Position numbers and translations under genes: made by a program. Under the pieces are notes generated by a model. The model ran no database searches, was not told where the DNA came from, and saw only the letters and a program-made list of their open reading frames with translations. A stretch of DNA of 64,000 nucleotides from Pseudomonadota bacterium (GTDB taxonomy: Bacteria; Pseudomonadota; Alphaproteobacteria; Rickettsiales; UBA6187), in assembly GCA_027620075.1 (NCBI GenBank), contig JAQCEY010000004.1:1-64000 (forward strand), given 5' to 3'. This document shows positions 1 to 8,279 of this stretch, one piece after another; position 1 is the stretch's first letter, and each line of letters opens with the position of its first letter.

Positions 1-345
<345 letters not shown>

Positions 346-473
346 CATAAGTTGTTTTTTCGCATGTCGTATATAGTGTTAAGCTTGTATAGACTGTCTA
401 AAACTCTTACAAATCCCCACAAATAACCGTTAAAACCTATTCACTTTTCTAAGTATACAAAAGCTTGTTTACT

Positions 474-593
474 TAGTCTGGTAGCAATAGCAAGTGTGAA
501 CCACCTGTTCCCATCTCGAACACAGAAGTGAAACCGCTTAGCGCCGATGGTACTGCATCTTAAGATGTGGAAGAGTAGGACACTGCCAGGCTT
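474..593 (+). rRNA. rrf: 5S ribosomal RNA
   Basis: About 120 bases with the standard 5S landmarks: 'cccatctcgaacacagaagt' (loop B/C region), 'gcgccgatggtactg' and the 3' strand 'cactgccagg'. The terminal helix pairs AGUCUGG at 475-481 with CCAGGCU at 586-592. It follows 23S on the same strand in the usual rRNA operon order. The ends are set from this helix and may be off by a base or two. Confidence 0.95.
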
Positions 594-594
594 A

Positions 595-620
595 GTAAGC
601 AAGCTTTTTACTTTTTGTAA
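595..620 (+). terminator. Possible terminator of the rRNA operon
   Basis: Directly after 5S, AGTAA and TTACT can pair around a short loop and are followed by a run of T (ttactttttg). The stem is weak and short, so this is a tentative call based on position and the T-run. Confidence 0.4.
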
Positions 621-635
621 ATGTCTCCTTTCGCT

Positions 636-758
636 ATGCTCAATTGAGACGTGGCTTCGCCAGCTCATGGCTGGCATTATTTTAATTCTCTCTCTCTCCG
701 CTTTGCCTTTGGCAAATGCTCAAATAGAGTGCCACTTCGTGGACTCACGGCTGTATTC
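636..758 (+). repeat. Two diverged tandem copies of a structured ~43-base element
   Basis: Copy 1 (636-678) and copy 2 (716-757) share the order ATGCTCAA, GAG, a hairpin with a TTC loop, CTCA and GGCTG. The hairpin arms differ but stay complementary: TGGC/GCCA in copy 1 (652-662), CCAC/GTGG in copy 2 (732-742), each enclosed by GAG/CTC. An extra hairpin TTTGCC/GGCAAA lies at 702-716. The differences therefore keep the fold. No credible gene covers the region; the reading frame running through it starts inside 5S. Confidence 0.5.
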
Positions 759-770
759 ATTCAATTCTAA

Positions 771-852
771 TGTCATTCGACGGCTTGACCGGCGAATCTA
801 ATATTATATTGTGAAAGTTTGTGGATTCACCGATTAAATCGGCGAATGACAA
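771..852. repeat. Inverted pair of ~30-base GTCATTCG...GAATC palindromic elements
   Basis: TGTCATTCGACGGCTTGACC at 771 begins one element, and its inverted, slightly diverged partner runs to TCGGCGAATGACA at 852. Together they form a large imperfect inverted repeat. The end sequence GTCATTC/GAATGAC matches other intergenic elements in this window (near 1603, 1741, 46608, 51490 and 56282), so this is one copy of a dispersed family. The remaining bases up to 942 hold no gene that I can see. Confidence 0.6.
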
Positions 853-942
853 TTTAACAATGATAATGATTTCTTAGTCTGAAAAAAGGTATTTGCTAAA
901 AACTTGTAGGACTGCGTATTACACAGTCCTACGTGATGAAGT

Positions 943-1278
943 TTATTGCATGTTGCATGCAGTATTATAGTTTTGTCGAATATCTGTTTCTATATCAAGT
1001 CTTTGTTGTTTATAACCGTTTACTAACATTACAGCTACATGAGTCGATCCATTTTTTTTAATGCATTGCCATTGTTGGTGGTTTTGGATTTCAAGGTTTA
1101 GACGACGGTTTAAGTTGTCAGTTTCACCAATATAAATTGGTGTGTTATTGTTATTAATAAAACAATAAACTCCGCTTACGTTGTTGAACTGAGTGCCAAT
1201 TGGATAAACTTCCATTACGTATTTTGTCATACTAATGCCAGTTGCGGTTACAGTTTTTACTTGTGTTTTAGATAGCAT
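943..1278 (-). CDS. Single-domain GIY-YIG nuclease family protein
   Basis: A 111-residue protein that is little more than a GIY-YIG domain. The two signature strands read GVYCF (about residues 36-40) and IYIG (about 48-51), followed by ETDNLNRRL, which fits the conserved arginine helix, and a late ETDIRQ...N end that could supply the metal-binding Glu. Such small proteins (UvrC-type domain family) are often annotated as excinuclease-like or endonucleases, but the substrate is unknown. A good ribosome site, GAGGAAA, lies just before the ATG. The leader contains two strong hairpins (1338-1437). It is flanked on both sides by palindromic non-coding DNA, with no clear partner gene. Confidence 0.7.
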   Translation of the reverse strand: MLSKTQVKTVTATGISMTKYVMEVYPIGTQFNNVSGVYCFINNNNTPIYIGETDNLNRRLNLEIQNHQQWQCIKKNGSTHVAVMLVNGYKQQRLDIETDIRQNYNTACNMQ

Positions 1279-1337
1279 ATTTTCCTCTTAAATTTGAGTT
1301 GTTAAAAAATTAACCAATCTTAAATAAGATTAGCGTT

Positions 1338-1437
1338 GCTAATTGAGTAAAACATGCTAAAAAGAAGTTATCTACGCTGCTTTTTTGAGTTTTACTCAAT
1401 TAGCGGTTTGCCAAGGGGTCTATGACCTCTTGGCAAA
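1338..1437. repeat. Two strong inverted repeats upstream of the GIY-YIG gene
   Basis: A perfect 16-base inverted repeat, GCTAATTGAGTAAAAC (1338-1353) and its complement (1389-1404), is separated by 35 bases. It is followed by a 14-bp hairpin TTTGCCAAGGGGTC (1407-1420) / GACCTCTTGGCAAA (1424-1437) with a 3-base loop and one G-T pair. Neither is followed by a T-run in the useful direction, so they do not look like simple terminators. On the minus strand they would lie in the leader of the gene at 943-1278. Confidence 0.6.
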
Positions 1438-1602
1438 AATTAAAAATACTAACACCTTTTCAGTATTTCGTATCTCCGCTCAGTACGTTATCATTATATT
1501 TGTAACTTTTCCACAATAAAAATGCACATTTTGTGTAAAAAAAACCTTGACCATACTAGATATTGTTTTTTGTTAGGGTGTTACTGACTATTATTATTTC
1601 CT

Positions 1603-1850
1603 CAGATTACCGCCTTTGCGGGAATGACGAAAGGGAGTGATTACCGGAAGAAATGCAGAAAACGTCATACTATGGCTTGACCATAGTATCCAAGAGAATT
1701 TTAATAAGTATGTGCTTAAGTACATTCATGTTATTTTGCTTGGATTCCAAATCAAGTTTGGAATGACGATATAGTAAACTTGTCATGCTGAATTTATTTC
1801 AGCATCTCATAATAACAATAGTAGACCCTGAAACGAGTTCAGGGTGACTA
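1603..1850. repeat. Cluster of five short palindromic intergenic elements
   Basis: Successive palindromes occur at 1603-1630 (GATTACCGCCTTTGCGGG then AATGACG), 1664-1692 (GTCATACTATGGCTTGACC then ATAGTATCC), 1741-1770 (GGATTCC...GGAATGAC), 1781-1806 (TGTCATGCTGAA...TTCAGCATCT) and about 1823-1850 (GACCCTGAA...TTCAGGGTGAC). All share GTCAT/ATGAC at one end and a short stem. With the hairpins at 1338-1437 they fill the gene-free stretch 1279-1868, where I see no coding sequence. Confidence 0.65.
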
Positions 1851-1868
1851 AAAAATGACCACCGTCTA

Positions 1869-2336
1869 CTAATACTCAACCCTATCCAACTTCTTAGCCC
1901 ACTCGGTAAAAGCTTTTTGGGCATCGTCACGCATAATTTGAAATGCGGGTATGGCTCGCTTATTAGTGGGTAGGGGTATTTGCTCATAAATATGACTATC
2001 GTCAAAGCCTATATTTTTTGCGTCATCTTTTGTGTTGGCAAAATATATTTTGTCAATTCTTGCCCAATAAATTGCCGATAAACACATGGGGCAAGGCTCG
2101 CATGAAGTGTATATCTCGCACCCCTTTAGACTGAAATCCCTCAGTTTTTCACAAGCATTACGTATTGCGGTAACTTCAGCATGAGCCGTCGGGTCGTTAG
2201 AGGACGTGACCTGATTCCAACCTTCGGCAATTATCTGTCCGTCTTTAACAATTACAGCACCAAATGGCCATCCTGCATTATGACGCATCATTTCAATAGA
2301 AAGTTCAATAGAACGCTGCATGAATTTATTTTTCAT
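1869..2336 (-). CDS. guaD: Guanine deaminase (GuaD-type, cytidine deaminase fold)
   Basis: A 155-residue zinc deaminase predicted to convert guanine to xanthine and ammonia. The zinc site is plain: HAE at residues 52-54 and PCPMC with Cys82 and Cys85. The length and the segments PFGAVIVKDG, NDPTAHAEVTAIR, SCEPCPMCL and GFDDSHIYEQI follow Bacillus-type GuaD rather than TadA, which lacks the GFDDS-like C-terminal part. Cytosine or tRNA-adenosine deaminase remain weaker alternatives. It follows a DUF5706 membrane protein on the same strand with a 27-base gap, so the two are probably co-transcribed; the functional link is unclear. Confidence 0.82.
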   Translation of the reverse strand: MKNKFMQRSIELSIEMMRHNAGWPFGAVIVKDGQIIAEGWNQVTSSNDPTAHAEVTAIRNACEKLRDFSLKGCEIYTSCEPCPMCLSAIYWARIDKIYFANTKDDAKNIGFDDSHIYEQIPLPTNKRAIPAFQIMRDDAQKAFTEWAKKLDRVEY

Positions 2337-2363
2337 AAGTGACCTTATATTAAATAATAACTT

Positions 2364-2933
2364 TTACTGATTATAAAACTCGTAAGATGCAAGAAGGATT
2401 GCGGTGGCGTTTCCTAAGAAGAAAGAATAGTAGGTAAAACGTATCCAGAAGAACTTATGCCTAAGCACGTTTCTGCTGATGTCATAAATATCCTTTAAGC
2501 AAGCCTCGGTTAGAAGGCTAACGTCATTTACTACGGGTCTTATTTTCTCAAGATACTCGTCTTCCGACATTGCCCAGATATCACCCCAGTGCAGTAAATT
2601 TGAGCGATTAGGTTTATGGTCTTTTATTTTTTTCATGTTGCGTGAACGGGGATATATGGCAACAATCGAAAAAAACATCGTCCACATAGCCGTAAAAATA
2701 ACCCCTATAGCTCCAAGGAGAAATTGTTCCTTTTGTATCCATGAAAGACCTATCGGAATTGTAATAGAATTAATAACAAGCATAACCTGTGCCTTCTGGT
2801 CAATCAGCCTTATGGCATTATTTAGCTTGTTAACAGTCGAGCTTAAAATCTGCCCGCGGGCAAGCCCCTCCCACCGCTTTTGGTTGGGGAAGTCTTCATT
2901 TGGCTCGCTTGTGGTTAAATCTTTCGTTTCCAT
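2364..2933 (-). CDS. Pycsar-effector-like three-helix membrane protein (DUF5706)
   Basis: A 189-residue membrane protein with predicted helices near residues 48-66, 70-94 and 164-184. The pattern matches the DUF5706 / Pycsar effector transmembrane family: NAIRLIDQKA before helix 1, a charged YPRSRN turn after helix 2, NLLHWGDIW, and DIYDISRNVLRHK before helix 3. In Pycsar phage defence such a protein is triggered by a cyclic pyrimidine nucleotide made by a neighbouring cyclase. No cyclase gene is visible here. The downstream gene on the same strand is a guanine-deaminase-like enzyme. The family call rests on motif recall without a search. Confidence 0.55.
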   Translation of the reverse strand: METKDLTTSEPNEDFPNQKRWEGLARGQILSSTVNKLNNAIRLIDQKAQVMLVINSITIPIGLSWIQKEQFLLGAIGVIFTAMWTMFFSIVAIYPRSRNMKKIKDHKPNRSNLLHWGDIWAMSEDEYLEKIRPVVNDVSLLTEACLKDIYDISRNVLRHKFFWIRFTYYSFFLGNATAILLASYEFYNQ

Positions 2934-3100
2934 ATCATTTTTGTTAATAAACCCATCTTATTTAAGCTACAAGTAAAATAATATATTTATGATATATCAT
3001 AAATAGGTAATTGGAATTGCAAATTGTTAGAGATTTTTTAAATGGTTGGTGATAAGATTTATATTCTTATTAATTATTAAAAAATATAAGTTATATATTA

Positions 3101-4363
3101 ATGATAAGTAAATTATATAATGGGTTGTCTTTCAGGCTACAGTGTGTGGCAATGTTTCTTTCATTAGTGGGGGTTGGTTTCGGCTTAAAAAGCTACCTGC
3201 ATATCAAGGAAGTATTAGGTGAAGAACAAAGCCAGACATTCTGGAATGACTTTATACTACAAATCGGTATGGCCATTCTGGCGAACGCCATAGTAACCTT
3301 AATTATCTATAAAATAGCTACCCAGCCTATAAAAAAACTGGGAACGGTAATGCGTGAGCTGACTGAAGGCAAGCTCGATGTTGAAGTGCCTTACGTAAAG
3401 TCAGGAACTGAAATAGGCGGTATGGCAAGAAAGGTAGAAGTGTTTAAACAAAATGCTATAGATAAACAAAATCTTGAAGAAGAACAAAAAATCAAAGATG
3501 CAAAAGCAGAAGAAGAAAAACGCAGGACAATGTATGAACTTGCTAATTCATTTGAACAAAAAGTCCAAACAATAATAGGTCAGGTATCTAACTCAGCACA
3601 AAACGTATGCAAAACCGCCGAGTCGCTTGTCAACTTGATGACAAATATGAAGAACAATACCGACCGCGCTGAAGATGAGTCGGGTAAGTCAATGAGTAAA
3701 ATTGAAAGTGTGGCAGCCGCTGCGGAACAAATGTCAGTATCAATAAAAGATATCTCAAAACAAGTAGGAAATTCTAATGAGGTAGTTAATCAGGCTGTAG
3801 CAAAAACGGTGGAAACCGATCATTCAACTAATGTGCTGGTAGATGTTTCTTCCGAAATAGGTGAAGTTACTAAAGTTATCCATGATATCGCAGAACAAAT
3901 AAACCTTCTGGCACTAAACGCAACTATCGAGTCCGCAAGAGCCGGTGAAGCAGGAAGAGGATTTTCCGTTGTAGCAAATGAAGTAAAAAACCTCGCCGAA
4001 CAAACAAGTAAAGCAACAGATGAAATAGGTAAAAAAATTAGAAATACTCAAGACGTATCAGGTGGCGTTGCATCATCGTTATCAAAAATAAAAGAACTAA
4101 TTTTAAATGTTAATAATTTTACAACCACTATTGCAAGTTCCATAGAGCAACAAAGTGCAACTACTTCTGAAATTGCGACAAGTATGTCGGTTGCCGCAGA
4201 TAGTTCAAGGATGATACTTGAAAATTTACGTAATGTTTCATCAAATGCAGTTGAAGCAACACAAGGAGCTGCAAACGTTCTTGATGCTGCAAATAATCTC
4301 GCACGACAGGGAGAGGACCTGCAACTACAGGTGCAGGAATTCATTACCGGTCTGAAAAACTAA
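3101..4363 (+). CDS. Methyl-accepting chemotaxis protein with minimal periplasmic loop
   Basis: A 420-residue chemoreceptor. Helix 1 spans about residues 11-31 and helix 2 about 50-71, leaving only about 20 residues outside the membrane. A HAMP domain follows (about 72-125), then the long coiled-coil signalling domain. Its conserved tip, [20 protein letters not shown], starts at about residue 265. MCPs relay ligand or energy signals to CheA/CheW and the flagellar motor. Without a periplasmic ligand domain this one may sense membrane or cytoplasmic state. No che genes are nearby, but fliR at 21175-21936 also suggests motility. It is divergent from the DUF5706 gene. Confidence 0.93.
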   Translation: MISKLYNGLSFRLQCVAMFLSLVGVGFGLKSYLHIKEVLGEEQSQTFWNDFILQIGMAILANAIVTLIIYKIATQPIKKLGTVMRELTEGKLDVEVPYVKSGTEIGGMARKVEVFKQNAIDKQNLEEEQKIKDAKAEEEKRRTMYELANSFEQKVQTIIGQVSNSAQNVCKTAESLVNLMTNMKNNTDRAEDESGKSMSKIESVAAAAEQMSVSIKDISKQVGNSNEVVNQAVAKTVETDHSTNVLVDVSSEIGEVTKVIHDIAEQINLLALNATIESARAGEAGRGFSVVANEVKNLAEQTSKATDEIGKKIRNTQDVSGGVASSLSKIKELILNVNNFTTTIASSIEQQSATTSEIATSMSVAADSSRMILENLRNVSSNAVEATQGAANVLDAANNLARQGEDLQLQVQEFITGLKN

Positions 4364-4472
4364 CATTCAAGTTTCAATACCATAATATTAAATATATTGA
4401 AAAATAATCATTACCGGTTTATTAAAAGTAATGCGATAAAATCGTATCATGATGGTTTTGCGAGGTGTTTTT

Positions 4473-5117
4473 ATGGTTTATAAAGAAGAAGATAAAGTAT
4501 ATTGCAATAGCACGCTTCCGGACGGTTTGTATAGTTTTTTCGGTGATGTAGTGACAACGATTTCTGAAAGCTATAATAGTAATAATAGCACGATGCCAAA
4601 TAGCAACAGCGAAATTTCCCTAAGTAAAATTAGCCATACTCCGCTCGGACAAGAAGCGTATGTACAAAATGCAGTTGAAGGAAAAATAATTATAGGAGTA
4701 GATGAAGCCTTAGCACAAAAGGCATGGGAAGATAAATGTATTCAAAGCCTGTTTGAAAGCGGGCGTGCAAATTCGGCAGGAATAGCGGTCGGAAGTAATA
4801 AAGGTAGTAGCTATATGTCTTATGCAGAAAAAAATTATTTTGGAGGAACTCCTTATTCTTATAGCGTCGGGTATTCCTCTGCAACGGAAGAAACATTAAA
4901 AACAGACCGAGAAAATATTGAAAGATACTTTCAAAATCATCATTCTTTCGAAGAAAATTACCTAAAGAAAATAGAGTATGAAAGTCTACCGCAAGAAAAA
5001 ACATTATTTTGGAAACAGCGTGTGCAACGTATCCACGACTATGAAGATAAGTCGTGGGAGCAAAGATTAAACGACGGAGGAGTGAAAAAATCGGATAGCT
5101 TTGTCAGGTTTTGTTAA
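4473..5117 (+). CDS. Hypothetical protein
   Basis: A protein of about 214 residues that I do not recognise. The ATG at 4473 is chosen because GAGG at 4462-4465 gives a good ribosome site seven bases before it; an upstream ATG at 4449 would add eight residues. The sequence is rich in Ser, Asn and Tyr (SESYNSNNSTMPNSNSE) in the first third. The last third is charged and probably helical (KTDRENIERYFQNHHSFEEN). There is no signal peptide and no membrane segment. It stands alone between the MCP and a convergent SemiSWEET gene. A secreted effector is possible but nothing in the sequence proves it. Confidence 0.6.
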   Translation: MVYKEEDKVYCNSTLPDGLYSFFGDVVTTISESYNSNNSTMPNSNSEISLSKISHTPLGQEAYVQNAVEGKIIIGVDEALAQKAWEDKCIQSLFESGRANSAGIAVGSNKGSSYMSYAEKNYFGGTPYSYSVGYSSATEETLKTDRENIERYFQNHHSFEENYLKKIEYESLPQEKTLFWKQRVQRIHDYEDKSWEQRLNDGGVKKSDSFVRFC

Positions 5118-5144
5118 AATAAAACGAGTTGCATAATTTAACGA

Positions 5145-5393
5145 TTACTTTTCCCGCAATTTCATAAAAAGCACTAAAGAGGTGAGGCAAAGAGTTACGG
5201 AATTTGCCAGAATAACAGGTAAGCTGTCAATCATAAAGCCGTATATCAGCCACATGGATACGCCGACTGTAAATAGTACATACATACTTAAAGAAAGATC
5301 CCGCGTGTTTTTGGTTTTGAATATCTTTATAACCTGAGGGACGAAACTGCCCGTAGTGCAAGTGGCGGCGATAATGCCTATTAAGTCTTCCAA
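5145..5393 (-). CDS. SemiSWEET sugar transporter (MtN3/PQ-loop family)
   Basis: An 82-residue membrane protein with three predicted helices, the size of bacterial SemiSWEETs, which work as homodimers that pass sugars across the inner membrane. The PQ-loop motif is visible as GSFVPQVIKIFKTKNTRDLS near residues 15-34. It is followed by SMYVLFTVGVSMWLIYGF, which matches the second helix of the family with its conserved Trp and Gly. Substrate cannot be read from sequence. It is convergent with the preceding hypothetical gene. Confidence 0.85.
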   Translation of the reverse strand: MEDLIGIIAATCTTGSFVPQVIKIFKTKNTRDLSLSMYVLFTVGVSMWLIYGFMIDSLPVILANSVTLCLTSLVLFMKLREK

Positions 5394-5603
5394 TGTGTTA
5401 CCTGTATCTATAATGTTTTCATAAAATTATATAGCAAAATAATTCTTTTTAAATCATAAAAATTACCATCACTTTTCTAGTCTACTGGTTTTGTAGTTAT
5501 GTCGTTGTTTTTTTATAAGTTTATTATGTTGAAAAGTTTATTTTTAAGTGATATTGTCGTCACCTTAAAGTTGATAAACATAAATAGATGTGTAAGAAAC
5601 AAA

Positions 5604-5852
5604 ATGACTAAACCTAACCATAATAACTCAAGTGTCAGTAAAATAGCCTCAAGTGGGGCTTTTAAGTTTTCGGAACTTTTTGAAGAGTTCAAGAAGTGTA
5701 ATGAAGAATATAAAAATGACGAGGGTAAACAAAGTTACTGTGCCTTTATAGCAAGGCGGGCAGAGGAAAATAACCCAAAAAGCCACCATACCGATGAGTG
5801 GGCGAATAAGACACTCGAAGATGCCGGACATGGACGGTATAACGGTAAATAA
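5604..5852 (+). CDS. Hypothetical small soluble protein
   Basis: An 82-residue protein from the ATG at 5604. A longer frame opens at 5499, but its extra N-terminus (FFYKFIMLKSLFLSDIVV) looks like translated leader DNA. The body is charged and helical (FSELFEEFKKCNEEYKNDEG) with two cysteines and a HHTDEWANKTLEDAGHGRY end. I do not recognise a family. No strong ribosome site is seen for the chosen start, so the start is uncertain. It precedes phaA by about 70 bases on the same strand. Confidence 0.5.
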   Translation: MTKPNHNNSSVSKIASSGAFKFSELFEEFKKCNEEYKNDEGKQSYCAFIARRAEENNPKSHHTDEWANKTLEDAGHGRYNGK

Positions 5853-5922
5853 TCCTTTATAACTTGCAAAATGACCGATTCTTTACTATTAGTCATAGCA
5901 TAATGAAAATTAAGGATATCTA

Positions 5923-7101
5923 ATGGAAAAAGAAGTTGTAATAGTTGAGGCTCTAAGAACGCCGATAGGTAATTTCAGCGGTGGGCTGGCGACCGTTCCT
6001 GCCAGTAAATTAGGCGAAGAAGTAATAAGGAAGATAATTGAAAAGTCAGCTATAAATGCCGCCGATGTTTCGGAAGTGATAATGGGGCAGATATTAACGG
6101 CGGCATGCGGACAAAACCCCGCCCGTCAGGCGGCTATAAATGCCGGTTTGCCGCAAGAAGTTCCTGCATGGACTATAAATCAGGTATGTGGCTCAGGCTT
6201 GCGTACGGTTGCTTTAGCCGCTCAGGCAATCAGAGCCGGTGATGCCCAAATAGTTATAGCAGGCGGTCAGGAAAATATGAGCCTTTCTCCACATGCAAGT
6301 TATTTACGCAGCGGCATAAAAATGGGTGATGCTACTTTTACCGATACCATGATAAAAGACGGCTTATGGGACATATTCAATGATTACCATATGGGGCAAA
6401 CCGCCGAAAATATCGCTGAACAAATGAATATAGGTCGAGAAGAACAGGATAAATTTGCCGCTAATTCTCAAAACAAAGCCGAGCGGGCGATAGCTGGCGG
6501 TAAGTTCGGTGATGAGATAATCCCTATTACTGTACCTAATCGTAAGGGGGATATTATAGTTGATAAAGATGAATTCCCAAGAAGCGGAGTTACTGCCGAA
6601 TCATTGGGCGGATTAAGACCGGCTTTTAAAAAAGACGGAACCGTTACGGCGGGGAACGCCTCAGGGATAAATGACGGTGCGGCAGCCGTTTTAGTTATGA
6701 GCAAAGAAGAGGCACAAAAACGTGGACTTAAAGTTCTGGCTACTATAAACTCATTTGCATCGGTGGGAGTTGACCCTAAAATAATGGGAACAGGTCCTAT
6801 ACCGGCTTCAAAAGCTGCTCTAAAAAAAGCCGGCTGGTCTGTTGATGAGCTTGACCTTATTGAGGCGAATGAGGCCTTTGCGGCTCAGGCTATTTGTGTG
6901 AATAAACAAATGGGGTGGGACGAAAGTAAGGTAAACGTTAATGGCGGTGCCATTGCCCTTGGTCACCCTATAGGTGCATCAGGTACTAGAATTCTTGTAA
7001 CTTTGTTGCATGAGATGAAAAGAGCCGATGCAAAAAAAGGTTTGGCTACATTATGTGTTGGTGGCGGTATGGGTGTTGCTATGTGCTTACAACGAGATTA
7101 A
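5923..7101 (+). CDS. phaA: Acetyl-CoA C-acetyltransferase (beta-ketothiolase)
   Basis: A 392-residue thiolase that condenses two acetyl-CoA to acetoacetyl-CoA. The nucleophile Cys89 lies in NQVCGSGLR, the catalytic His in [14 protein letters not shown] and the second Cys in [10 protein letters not shown] near the C-terminus; length is normal for the biosynthetic class. The next gene, 27 bases downstream, is an acetoacetyl-CoA reductase. The pair is the usual phaA-phaB arrangement for making (R)-3-hydroxybutyryl-CoA for polyhydroxybutyrate. The polymerase phaC is not in this window, so storage polymer synthesis is inferred. The ribosome site is AAGGA before the ATG. Confidence 0.95.
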   Translation: MEKEVVIVEALRTPIGNFSGGLATVPASKLGEEVIRKIIEKSAINAADVSEVIMGQILTAACGQNPARQAAINAGLPQEVPAWTINQVCGSGLRTVALAAQAIRAGDAQIVIAGGQENMSLSPHASYLRSGIKMGDATFTDTMIKDGLWDIFNDYHMGQTAENIAEQMNIGREEQDKFAANSQNKAERAIAGGKFGDEIIPITVPNRKGDIIVDKDEFPRSGVTAESLGGLRPAFKKDGTVTAGNASGINDGAAAVLVMSKEEAQKRGLKVLATINSFASVGVDPKIMGTGPIPASKAALKKAGWSVDELDLIEANEAFAAQAICVNKQMGWDESKVNVNGGAIALGHPIGASGTRILVTLLHEMKRADAKKGLATLCVGGGMGVAMCLQRD

Positions 7102-7128
7102 GCTAAGAATCAAAAGGAGAAAATTCAC

Positions 7129-7854
7129 ATGTCAAAATTAGCCGTAGTTACAGGTGGAACAAGAGGTATCGGTGCTGCTATATCAAAGCGTTTAAAGAAA
7201 AAAGGCTATATGGTTGCAGCTACCTATGCACATAATGACAATATCGCTAAAGAATTTGAGGCTGAAAATGATATAAAAGTCTATAAATTCGACGTAGCTA
7301 ATCTTGAAGAATGTGAAAAAGCTATAGCACGGATAGCTAACGATTTCGAAACAAGCCCTGCCATACTTGTAAATAATGCAGGTATTACAAGCGATAGCAC
7401 TTTACATAAAATGACTTCCGAGCAATGGAGCAAGGTTATATCTACAAACCTTGATTCATGTTTTAATATGTGTAAATGCGTTATACCTCAAATGAGGGAA
7501 AAAGGTTATGGGCGTATCGTTAACATAAGCTCTATTAACGCACTTGCGGGGCAGTTCGGTCAGACGAACTATTCTGCGGCAAAAGCGGGCATTATCGGAT
7601 TTTCAAAAGCCCTTGCCCGTGAAAGTGCGGCAAAAGGTATCACCGTAAATGTAGTTGCACCCGGATATATCAAAACAGATATGACCGATGCCGTACCTGT
7701 AAATGTTATGGATACCATAATATCTCAAATTCCCGTAAGGCGTTTGGGGAAGGTAAATGAAATTGCCCGTGCAGTTGAGTTCCTTGTCGATGATGATGCC
7801 GGCTTTATCACAGGTGAAACGCTGTCTGTAAATGGCGGTCAGCACATGGAATAA
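7129..7854 (+). CDS. phaB: Acetoacetyl-CoA reductase
   Basis: A 241-residue short-chain dehydrogenase. The nucleotide site TGGTRGIG is at about residues 8-15, NNAGI at about 83-87, and the catalytic Ser and Tyr-x-x-x-Lys are in ISSINALAGQFGQTNYSAAK. The stretch INALAGQFGQTNY is typical of PhaB, which uses NADPH to reduce acetoacetyl-CoA to (R)-3-hydroxybutyryl-CoA. FabG is the close alternative, but its position right behind phaA supports PhaB. A clear AAAGGAG ribosome site precedes the ATG, and a terminator follows the stop codon. Confidence 0.93.
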   Translation: MSKLAVVTGGTRGIGAAISKRLKKKGYMVAATYAHNDNIAKEFEAENDIKVYKFDVANLEECEKAIARIANDFETSPAILVNNAGITSDSTLHKMTSEQWSKVISTNLDSCFNMCKCVIPQMREKGYGRIVNISSINALAGQFGQTNYSAAKAGIIGFSKALARESAAKGITVNVVAPGYIKTDMTDAVPVNVMDTIISQIPVRRLGKVNEIARAVEFLVDDDAGFITGETLSVNGGQHME

Positions 7855-7881
7855 CTTATTGTTAATTATTGTTTTTTAAAT

Positions 7882-7905
7882 AGGCGGGTTATCTCGCCTT
7901 TTTTT
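7882..7905 (+). terminator. Rho-independent terminator after phaB
   Basis: AGGCGGG (7882-7888) pairs with CTCGCCT (7893-7899), with one G-T pair and a four-base loop TTAT, followed by seven T. It lies 28 bases after the phaB stop. Confidence 0.85.
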
Positions 7906-8020
7906 ATGACTCTTAATTTGACATTATATACTATAATTTTTTAACAAAAAGAATTTGATTTTTCCACCATTGTAGATTAGTAGTTTGCGTTGTTTGTAAC
8001 AGCTAAATAGGAGTGAAGAA

Positions 8021-8245
8021 ATGACAGCGAATTATCCGTTAAAAAGAGTTAAAAAAATATCTCCGGAAGAATTTAAAAAATATAATGCCGAGTCTGAAAC
8101 AGAAGGGCTATCAAAAAATGATAGTTCTGATTCAATTACAAGCGTTAGTAGTTGGGTGGATAAATTAAACATTTCTGAAAATAAGTCGAACGGCTTTGAA
8201 GAAAGGTTGAAAAACAACCCGTCGCAAGTTGGTCTTGCGATTTAG
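8021..8245 (+). CDS. Hypothetical small Ser-rich protein
   Basis: A 74-residue hydrophilic protein with a strong ribosome site (AGGAGTGAAGAA) directly before the ATG, which argues that it is really translated. It begins with a basic stretch (PLKRVKKISPEEFKKY), followed by a Ser/Asp/Glu-rich middle and WVDKLNISENKSNGFEERL. There are no cysteines, membrane helices or signal peptide. I do not recognise a family. It lies convergent to aspS with 34 bases between them. Confidence 0.6.
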   Translation: MTANYPLKRVKKISPEEFKKYNAESETEGLSKNDSSDSITSVSSWVDKLNISENKSNGFEERLKNNPSQVGLAI

Positions 8246-8279
8246 TATGGTATGCCCATAAGTTTGCAAATATAAAAAA

